DNA of 64,000 bases from assembly GCA_030248225.1 (NCBI GenBank), contig JASANE010026875.1, forward strand, positions 57,730-121,729, read 5' to 3'. The DNA comes from Trileptium ribeirensis. Lineage: Eukaryota > Nematoda > Enoplea > Enoplida > Thoracostomopsidae. Under the pieces are notes generated by a model. That model did no database searches. It was not told the DNA's origin and saw nothing but the letters and a program-made list of their open reading frames with translations. This document shows, piece by piece, positions 57,460-64,000 of this stretch; the first letter of the stretch is position 1, and each line of letters begins with the position of its first letter. A program made the position numbers and the translations under genes.

Positions 57460-58149
57460 ACGGTAAATGTTATATCATTATGGGTACTTCTTATTCTATC
57501 TTTCTATTTTTCGGTGTTGAATGAAGCATGCCAAAGCTGGAAGGCGCGTATGGTATAGTCGTCGGCAGCGATGAAGTAACGATGTCGTCGGTTGGTTGGT
57601 CGCCAGTACTGGGCCGTTAAAAAGATTCGATATGGTGGCCATGTGCACGCGAATGGGTAAATTGATTTGTTTTTACCTCTTTTTCTATTTTTTCGCTATC
57701 GAACAATAAACGATGAATAATATAGCGTAGCAACAGTGCGTCAGTATTCGCTGAGTGCCAGTTTGGGATCTACAGCGGTATAGCGACGAGTTAACTTCTG
57801 ATGGAGATTTATGGTAGAGAACGCCCATGAGAACTTTCGAATTCTGTCAGTGTAATGGAGAATGGAAGGAACACGCTACGTAGATGGAGTGTTAAGCATG
57901 GCGTATTCGACATGGTATAAACGGTATAGGAAGGTCCGACATGGTGGCTTTCCAATGGTGTGCTTTATAAACTGTTATAAACAATTATTGCATTTTAGTT
58001 TTCAGGCGATCGTTATATACCGACGGCTACTTAAACTGCGATACGTTGTGTGTAATAGATAACAATAGTAACAATTGTTATATTCTGCGTTATTCGACGA
58101 CCTAGTCTACAACATTTTCGACAACTACAACGTCACTACAACAGCTGAA
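57460..58149 (+). other. Gap between pol and the exonuclease ORF
   Basis: No convincing ORF. It contains two copies of an ATGGTGGC phrase (57628 and 57935) like the primer binding region at 51054, the first also preceded by AAAAAGATT. This may be duplicated leader sequence. The exonuclease frame is open from the TTG at 58075, but the first ATG is 58150. Confidence 0.4.
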
Positions 58150-60507
58150 ATGACGGACTCGAATTGGGATAGCGGTAGCGAAACTGGGTCCTCAGAGGGT
58201 TCTGACTGGTTATCCGACCTTGAGTCTGAGCAGGGAGATAACCCTCTTGAGCGTTCGCTTAACGGGATAGAACAACAATTAACTTGGTCAGAGGGACAGC
58301 AGGGTCCACCGTGGAAGGATCGTAATCATCCCGTATGGAATTTATATGCGTGGACCAGTGGGTTAGAAATGGTGGGTCGAGAGTGGATGCACCCCGCTAG
58401 TGTAGTTGTCGTAGACGCCCGTGACCAAATTGAGTCAGCGATAGGTATTATCGAGCGATCAGCTACCAATTTAATAGCGTGTGATATGGAAGGTGTAAAC
58501 ATCAGTTACCGACAACAACAGCAGTTTCGGGAAGCGTGGGAGGAATATTTAGACACGCCTGAGAAGGATCCGTTTGATGTCTGCTGGCGATGGTTGCCAC
58601 GTAACGCGCGACTCTGGGTCGGTCCAAAATGGTTAGCCTATGCAGCAGGTTGGCAACGTACAGCAGCAGCTACATTGCAAGTCGCCACGATTGAAGGAGT
58701 CGTCATCATTTTTGATTTAATGGCGCTTGGTCCAGATATGCCTGCAGCATTATACGCGTGTATTGCGTCAGAAGCACGATTAAAAATATGGTGGGCAATG
58801 AACAATGATGAAGGATTTTGGAACGTGCGTTATTTGCAATACAATCAGCCGTTTCCACATGCTAATTCAATGGATTTGCAAGCGGCAGTAGGTCGTCGAT
58901 ATAGTTTACGGCGATTCTTCTTTCTGTTCACTGGACGCATTCGACAGGATCCGACGCCGTATGGTACAACATTGTTAGGAGGAATTCGTGTGCGACAAGT
59001 CGGTCCTGGAAATTGGGTGCTGAATTTCGAAGAGTATCGACGGTTCGTCCGATATAGTGCCCATGATGTCATGCTCATTGATGGAGCATTGTTTATTGCA
59101 CATCGGCGAGGTACGCCTCCACCGATGGGACGCCACGACGTTAATCGTTTATGGCATTTGATTGAACAATTTCCGCGCATATTTCGAGCGTTTACCACGT
59201 ATGCGCGTGGGTTAACAGTACGAGTTAATCCTGACGCCGTATCAAATCGTCGTGGTTATCAAGAAAGTATTGCCGAAAAAGTGGCTCAATGTGCTGGTTA
59301 TTGGCGGCGCAAGGGCCGATGGAATGTCGAAGAGCATAGCAGCCTATATCAAATTAACGATCAAGACAATGGTGAAGCTGCTTTTGTAATTGACCTTGGA
59401 GGAAATTTACATCGCGATACTGATCGATTATTTGCAGCGACGGCAGCGCAATTGAATCGACAATTGGGTCAAAATATGCGGTTGGATCCTATTGATTTGG
59501 ATCATACGCCGGTTAGCGAAATTCCGGAATCCGAAATGCGCTATAATCGCGATTATCTTCCGGACGGCATGGACGAATTTAACGCATGGTATGAAGCGGA
59601 AAAACGACGACGAGCTAAGCGCAGTCGACGTCGTTCACGTATACAGCGACACCAAGATGTCGTCGCTGGTCCAGGAGATGAAACGGAACTAGAGGAACGA
59701 CGTGAAGATATGTTCGACGAAGAAATGAACCAGCAAGCTATCCAATGGGAAACCGAAGGAGTGCCTGTGCGTGAAATTCGCGACCGGATAATGATAGCTT
59801 ATGATGATCATTATGGCGGTGCATGTGTTGTCACCCGCCCAGCTGTATTGCAACGTTTGGATCGCCAGGTATTACGAGAAGAAGACGCAGTTTCTAATGC
59901 TTCATCAGCTGCTACAACACCGCCTGCGGTTCGCACACCGGAACCTGCATCAGACGACTCGGTACGCATAATAGGATCTGTAACGGTCACTGCTAGTCCA
60001 GTAGATCCTGTCCAATACCATTCTACTTGGGTCGAAAACGAGCAGATTGCTCATGAAAACCAGCGAAAGTGCCAGAAAATGGGAGGTTTAGCAGCGCAGG
60101 AAAGCCTAGCAAACCTAATGGGGATTACTGTAGCTTCGGAATCCGTGACTGAATCGGTTGGTAGAAGGAAAACTCCTTTACGAATTGTTAGCGTAGATTC
60201 GTCCGCAGTAACATTACCAGCCCAGGAAACAATGGGTCAATCCACACTAAGTAGGATACGGTCTGAATCAGAAACGGCGGTAGTGTCCTCGAGTGGGTTA
60301 ACTTTACCAGTGTCTACCGCGTCTAGCTTAGTAACAGTAGCTCAAGCGGAACCCGCGATGTCTGATATTGTGCCGATGACAGTACGACCAGTTAGGGGAC
60401 GAGGGAGAGCTAGCATTATGCGGCGTTCACGTTATAATGTCCCCAATGTTTGGAACCTATGTACACCACACAGTGTCAGACACACTGTTGACAACAAGGT
60501 GTCTTAG
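58150..60507 (+). CDS. DEDDy 3'-5' exonuclease-domain protein, 3' end interrupted
   Basis: 785 codons from the ATG at 58150. After an acidic Ser/Asp-rich start (residues 1-60), residues about 85-315 look like a DnaQ/WRN/EXD-type 3'-5' exonuclease: the DME motif at D112-E114, LQVAT....IFDL strands near 176-190, a NND at 219-220 as the likely second Asp, and a Y-x3-D motif at Y302-D306 (DEDDy). The rest is low complexity with a basic RRRRSRR-like patch near 490-505, possibly nuclear. It lies in the env position behind an intact pol and has no introns. The last 30 codons (after 60418) come from an inserted MITE; the original ORF resumes at 60931. Activity and role are unknown. A standalone host-type gene is the alternative. 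Confidence 0.75.
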   Translation: MTDSNWDSGSETGSSEGSDWLSDLESEQGDNPLERSLNGIEQQLTWSEGQQGPPWKDRNHPVWNLYAWTSGLEMVGREWMHPASVVVVDARDQIESAIGIIERSATNLIACDMEGVNISYRQQQQFREAWEEYLDTPEKDPFDVCWRWLPRNARLWVGPKWLAYAAGWQRTAAATLQVATIEGVVIIFDLMALGPDMPAALYACIASEARLKIWWAMNNDEGFWNVRYLQYNQPFPHANSMDLQAAVGRRYSLRRFFFLFTGRIRQDPTPYGTTLLGGIRVRQVGPGNWVLNFEEYRRFVRYSAHDVMLIDGALFIAHRRGTPPPMGRHDVNRLWHLIEQFPRIFRAFTTYARGLTVRVNPDAVSNRRGYQESIAEKVAQCAGYWRRKGRWNVEEHSSLYQINDQDNGEAAFVIDLGGNLHRDTDRLFAATAAQLNRQLGQNMRLDPIDLDHTPVSEIPESEMRYNRDYLPDGMDEFNAWYEAEKRRRAKRSRRRSRIQRHQDVVAGPGDETELEERREDMFDEEMNQQAIQWETEGVPVREIRDRIMIAYDDHYGGACVVTRPAVLQRLDRQVLREEDAVSNASSAATTPPAVRTPEPASDDSVRIIGSVTVTASPVDPVQYHSTWVENEQIAHENQRKCQKMGGLAAQESLANLMGITVASESVTESVGRRKTPLRIVSVDSSAVTLPAQETMGQSTLSRIRSESETAVVSSSGLTLPVSTASSLVTVAQAEPAMSDIVPMTVRPVRGRGRASIMRRSRYNVPNVWNLCTPHSVRHTVDNKVS

Positions 60508-60928
60508 ACACCCCCATGTTTTTAATAAATTTTTTCAACGGTAGCTAGTTACGCGTATTACCACTTGCCGACAGTGTCAGGCACACCGTGTCTTCTGGCA
60601 GTTTTATTGACACTGTTCGGAATTATTTGAGCAATGTTCATATGGGCTAGATACAAATATCGAGAATTTAGGAAAAACTCCACAGGACAGTTGACTAATA
60701 AACTGCATTCACTACAGACGGTGTCCGTTATAGTTAATTCGCGCCAAATTGGTAGCTAAGGGTGTGTACGACACTGTCTAGAAAAAATTTAGTAGCTAAG
60801 GGTGTGTCGTACACCCTCGGCATTTTATTTACAGTATGGGTGTCACCCTGACTGTCTATACAGTAGGGTCGCGACTACAGGGGGTCAAAAGTTCCAAACA
60901 GCGGGGACATTATAACGTGAACGCCGCA
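60419..60928. mobile_element. 510-bp MITE with TTA target duplication, inserted in the exonuclease ORF
   Basis: Terminal inverted repeats of 38 bp with two mismatches, starting TGCGGCGTTCACGTTATAAT. TTA stands on both sides (60416-60418 and 60929-60931), as for PIF/Harbinger-type elements. The interior is crowded with GTGTC/GACAC words and a repeated GTAGCTAAGGGTGTGT (60752 and 60792). No coding capacity. Excluding the element and one TTA restores one reading frame across the site. Confidence 0.88.
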
Positions 60929-60930
60929 TT

Positions 60931-61196
60931 ATGTTCCCACCTACCCTTCCCCAGTCGGCGCGTTTGCGTTTGTCGCACGCTATTCGAGCGCCGTTTCAAC
61001 AACCTATTTCAGTGGAGAATCCAGCACGACCGCGTGTTATGGATATGCTCACTAATCAACTAGTTACTGTCGCCTACGAGCACGTTCAACAACAAGAACA
61101 AGTTGCGGCTGTTGCCGAACAACCGCCTGCTACAATGGTGACGAGTGGTCAGGAAATTTCGCTTTCGTTGCACATTGAATTGCAGTTGGGAAATTT
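60931..61196 (+). pseudogene. Detached 3' part of the exonuclease ORF
   Basis: 88 codons in the frame that continues the upstream ORF once the MITE is removed. Pro/Gln/Val-rich, with a run of short charged and Gln residues, and no recognisable domain. Beyond 61196 the frame enters an inverted-repeat element and stops at 61342-61344, so the true C-terminus is not in the window. Confidence 0.6.
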
Positions 61197-61297
61197 TGCC
61201 GCGTTCACATTAAGTTGCGTGCAGCGACTGCACACCGTGTCACAAATGCAACAGCTTTGTCACGAATTAAAAATTGTGTTTGTGGCAATTCTTTGTC

Positions 61298-61315
61298 TGC
61301 CACGAAAACGTGGCA
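61298..61315. other. Hairpin in the left arm (1)
   Basis: TGCCACG-AAAA-CGTGGCA, a perfect 7-bp stem. Its inverse-loop partner is at 61392-61409, and the right arm repeats both at 63789-63806 and 63884-63901. Possible transposase or hairpin-recognition sites. Confidence 0.8.
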
Positions 61316-61391
61316 ATACATATGCAATTCCACGCGGCTTGTGACCTAAACACTAGAAATGACACAGCGTGGTGTGGCAATGTCATTGCAC

Positions 61392-61409
61392 TGCCACGTT
61401 TTCGTGGCA
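61392..61409. other. Hairpin in the left arm (2)
   Basis: TGCCACG-TTTT-CGTGGCA, the same stem with complementary loop, 94 bp from the first one. Confidence 0.8.
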
Positions 61410-61704
61410 ATGGCGCTACACATCCACATGCCGTCGTGGCTTTGGTGCAGCAAGGACACGTTGTGGCTTTGGTAAAGCACTGCCACACTGTGGCTTTGCT
61501 AGCAGAGTCCAACGGGGAAGTTTGGTCCTCAGGGCTGGCCTTCGCCCCCGTCAGAGTTCCGGCGGGAGTGGGGGTGGTGTCGTTGAGGTCGTCCGGGGGA
61601 GGCACACCGAATATGTGTTCCGACCCTGTGGCGCTATTTTTTTGTTGTTTTTTGGAATAAAACAGATTTCAAATGTCAGTAGTTTATAAAAAATGTTATA
61701 AGCG

Positions 61705-61800
61705 ACCGATCATCCATAACAAATATTACCAACGACAAGATGTTTGCAATATTTGTTATGAAGGATCGATAGTTTATAACAAATATTACAGACGACCGAT
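61705..61800. repeat. Small inverted and direct repeats of a CATAACAAATATT block
   Basis: CATAACAAATATTACC is followed about 20 bp later by AATATTTGTTATGAAGGATC in inverted orientation, and then by further direct copies. It can form a hairpin. Function unknown. Confidence 0.55.
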
Positions 61801-61839
61801 CGTCCATAACAGACACTAGTATCTCGCCATGGAGTGTAA

Positions 61840-62059
61840 ATCGGCGAAAGTGTAATTTTATCTATAAGTTGTCATTTTGTGTAATCACCTGCAACAGGCT
61901 GTGTTTGACGTTTATACTACCCTAACACCATAGGAACCCTGAACCCGTTGAATTCCTAAAACTTCGCCGAACTACACTTATATAACACAATTGAAAACCC
62001 ATGATGTATTCGCTCGGGTTTCTAGATACCTGAACGATCGTATCTGTCGTGCCGAAAAA

Positions 62060-62118
<59 letters not shown>

Positions 62119-62230
62119 ATTATTGGTGCCCAATACCAAACAAACGATTGTATTTTGGAAATCGAGTTCATTTGTCCTACATTCATTGAAACCATCAGGA
62201 AAGGCATCTGAACTCTAGGTACCTCGAGAA
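61840..62230 (+). repeat. Foldback-satellite fragment with TA microsatellite
   Basis: The flanks match the satellite arm at 14650-14900 (GTCATTTTGTGTAA, ACAGGCT-TGT-TTGA, AACCCTGAACCC, AAAACCCATGA, GGAAATCGAGTTCAT). An expanded (TA)n of about 26 units lies at 62062-62114 in the middle of one unit. Confidence 0.7.
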
Positions 62231-63696
62231 CGATATATTATTAGTATTCGTATCCGTGATATAGTGGCCGCTCCGCTACAAAATACATGATCAAACCACA
62301 TATTTGAAACTGAAAATTTGCGATATTGTTATTCGAAGTGGAGCAGATATACAGTGGACCAATATATTAATATTTCTCAAGCCGGTGTTAGTGATAACGC
62401 CCCAATATATTCATTTCAACCGAATAATTTGGCAAAATGCTCAAATTTTAGGACAACACAACTGTTGCTTTCCACAATTTGGAGTATTGTTTTTCTGTTT
62501 GGCGTCAGCGCTGGTACATATTATGTTTTGGATAGCACACAAAACACATGGGCTCTGGACATTACATCGGAAATTTTGTATTATCCGCAGTACCGAAATC
62601 TATGAGAGGCTCGCAAGCAACATCTCACAAAGTTTGAACACTGCATCGGTAATGTATTTATTTATTAAAGTACCAAAACTTCAACTTGGCAGACACAGAA
62701 AATTACAGCACCTGTGTTCGCTACCTGCAGAGTAAATAGCTGGTCTTAAATTTTTATATTACTCAGATATATTTTCTTATCCGAAAAAATAATGATACAG
62801 CAAAAGCAAATTCACCCATACAATTAATTTAGATTGTATAGTAACAAAATGAAATATATATTAATTATATTATACATTGAACTCAATTTACTACGGTAAC
62901 AGTACATCACTTTTCAATGTAGTCGCCAACTCTGTGATATAATTTTTCACAACACAGCCAATATCAAATTACAAAACTGTTAAATTTTGTCTATGTAAAT
63001 AGAAATTGGTTCTTATTACGCTTTGATGTCAAATGAAGTTTGATTTTGGCAATTAATCATCGCAACCGTTAGCAGCATCTAACTCTACGATAACTCGAAT
63101 ATACAAATATAAACATTATTAATATTTGGACCTATTACCAAAACTAGGATACAAATTGGCAAAAACTGGTCCTCAGCGTGTGGTGGAGTGATCTCGGTAG
63201 CTATTTTCAAGCACTCCTGGAGGACCCCGCACAAGTGCTTTTACGTATCCCCGCCAACTCGGCTATTACGCACCCCCGAGACCTCGGAGCTTCAGAATGT
63301 ACAAGAAGTATACTAAGTAACCTTAGTTTTATATACTTACCTATTATAACGTTGGTTTATAACAGAATGCCTAATACCAGGTAATAAACGATTGTCTATC
63401 TTTTATATTTTTGGTTGTTTAAGACCGTATGTCACCATTAGTTGTTGTACATAATATGCTTTGAAACATAACATCTCATTGCAGGACCTAGACTTTGTCC
63501 CAGGCTTGCGCAGTATGTAAAGCTTAAGTCTATCTATCACAGTCCTAAACTGCGATTGCGCATTATTTGCGCAGGTAAATCGATTGTGTCATAAAATATA
63601 ACCCCTGAGGACCCAACTATCTTCTTTTGGCTTCGGACCTCGATCCATGAATGGGTCTTACCTTACCGAGGTAACAGAGTGTGGTTACTTACCGTA
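62231..63696. other. Interior of the inverted-repeat element
   Basis: A/T-rich. Two overlapping ORFs lie at 62304-62735 and 62318-62605. The second has one membrane-type segment and a weak resemblance to the N-terminal part of DEG/ENaC-type channels, which I do not trust enough to call. Nothing else recognised. Confidence 0.35.
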
Positions 63697-64000
63697 CCAA
63701 AAAAGCCACAGAGTAGCAGCACTTTACCAAAGCCACAAGTGTCGTTGCTACACCAAAGCCACGACGGCATGTGGATGTGTAGCGCCATTGCCACGAAAAC
63801 GTGGCAGTACAATGACATTGCCATACCACGCTGTGTCATTTCTACTGTTTAGGTCACAAGCCGCGTGGAATTGCATATGTATTGCCACGTTTTCGTGGCA
63901 GAGATAAAGAATTGCCACAATCACAATTTTTAATTCGTGGCAAAGCTGTTGCATTTGTGATACGTTGTGCAGTCGCTGCACGCAACTTAATGTGAACGCG

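Larger units (their letters stand above)
49753..61196 (+). mobile_element. Ty3/Gypsy retrotransposon 2 with integrase-PHD fusion and downstream exonuclease ORF
   Basis: Order on the plus strand: probable LTR, primer binding site, gag (51263-53349, many frameshifts), pol (protease, reverse transcriptase, RNase H, integrase, PHD; intact), a 690-bp gap, then a large exonuclease ORF in the env position. No 3' LTR is visible before an inverted-repeat element starts at 61197. The exonuclease ORF is therefore assigned to the element by position and by lack of introns only. Confidence 0.75.
61197..64000. mobile_element. Large terminal-inverted-repeat element, about 2.8 kb, cut by the right edge
   Basis: The left arm (61197-61495) and right arm (about 63697-64000) are nearly identical inverted copies of about 300 bp. 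The left tip TGCCGCGTTCACATTAAG resembles the tip of the neighbouring MITE (60419). By symmetry the element should end about three bases beyond the window. Each arm carries two hairpins (TGCCACG-AAAA-CGTGGCA and its inverse) and repeats of GTGGCTTTG. The interior contains a foldback-satellite fragment, a TA microsatellite and no clear transposase. Confidence 0.8.

Noticed and set aside
57862..58062. 66-codon ORF between pol and the exonuclease ORF
   Set aside because: No recognisable motif, and it lies in a leader-like region with repeated phrases.
58075..58149. Upstream TTG start of the exonuclease ORF
   Set aside because: In a eukaryotic element the ATG at 58150 is the more likely start; the 25 codons before it may be leader.
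49753..61700. Matching LTR pair around Gypsy element 2
   Set aside because: I compared the leader with the sequence after pol and after the exonuclease ORF and found no shared block beyond short ATGGTGGC phrases, so no LTR pair is claimed.
62062..62114. TA microsatellite as a regulatory element or origin
   Set aside because: It is an expanded dinucleotide inside a known satellite unit; nothing more can be supported.
1..64000. CRISPR arrays, rRNA or tRNA genes
   Set aside because: The direct repeats seen are TE or satellite units without CRISPR-like spacing. I found no convincing tRNA B box or rRNA core sequence by eye.

Overview
The window is animal (invertebrate) nuclear DNA dominated by transposable elements. 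The evidence is one intron-split host gene, Ty3/Gypsy LTR retrotransposons, a CR1/L2-like non-LTR element, hAT copies with 8-bp target duplications, a mariner-type MITE, a MITE flanked by TTA, and foldback elements carrying satellites. There is no operon structure and I found no rRNA, tRNA or CRISPR. Phylum cannot be fixed from sequence alone. The mix of Gypsy elements, DEDD exonuclease ORF and pyrimidine-rich AG acceptors makes me think of a nematode, perhaps a mermithid, but that is recollection and not proof.

Layout. 1-6.3 kb: a Ty3/Gypsy element on the minus strand, running off the left edge, with an envelope-like glycoprotein region lying between the Gag zinc knuckles and the protease. 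7.07-34.67 kb: one host gene on the minus strand, six coding exons (746 aa) ending in an arginine/serine-rich domain. Its start codon, five splice junctions and stop codon are all phase-consistent. Its introns hold a 448-bp tandem duplication, a 3.3-kb foldback element, a mariner MITE, a hAT copy and many older repeats. 35-40 kb: a foldback repeat and then a frameshifted non-LTR retrotransposon (PHD-type finger ORF1; endonuclease plus reverse transcriptase ORF2). 42-49 kb: two more hAT copies and a tandemly duplicated 1.3-kb repeat module, in which one hAT insertion can be compared with its own empty site. 48.997-49.752 kb: a 756-bp tract with a single G on the plus strand. 49.8-61.2 kb: a second Gypsy element on the plus strand, with a frameshift-riddled gag, an intact 1,366-residue pol ending in a PHD finger, and then, in the place where env would be expected, a large ORF with a DEDDy 3'-5' exonuclease domain. 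60.4-64 kb: that last ORF is broken first by a 510-bp MITE with a clean TTA duplication, and then by a roughly 2.8-kb inverted-repeat element that runs off the right edge.

The genes do not form a host pathway. The most unusual biology is in the two Gypsy elements: one with a membrane glycoprotein embedded inside gag-pol, and one with an integrase-PHD fusion followed by an exonuclease ORF. Removing the MITE on paper puts the upstream and downstream halves of the exonuclease ORF back in one frame, so both pieces were one gene before the insertion.
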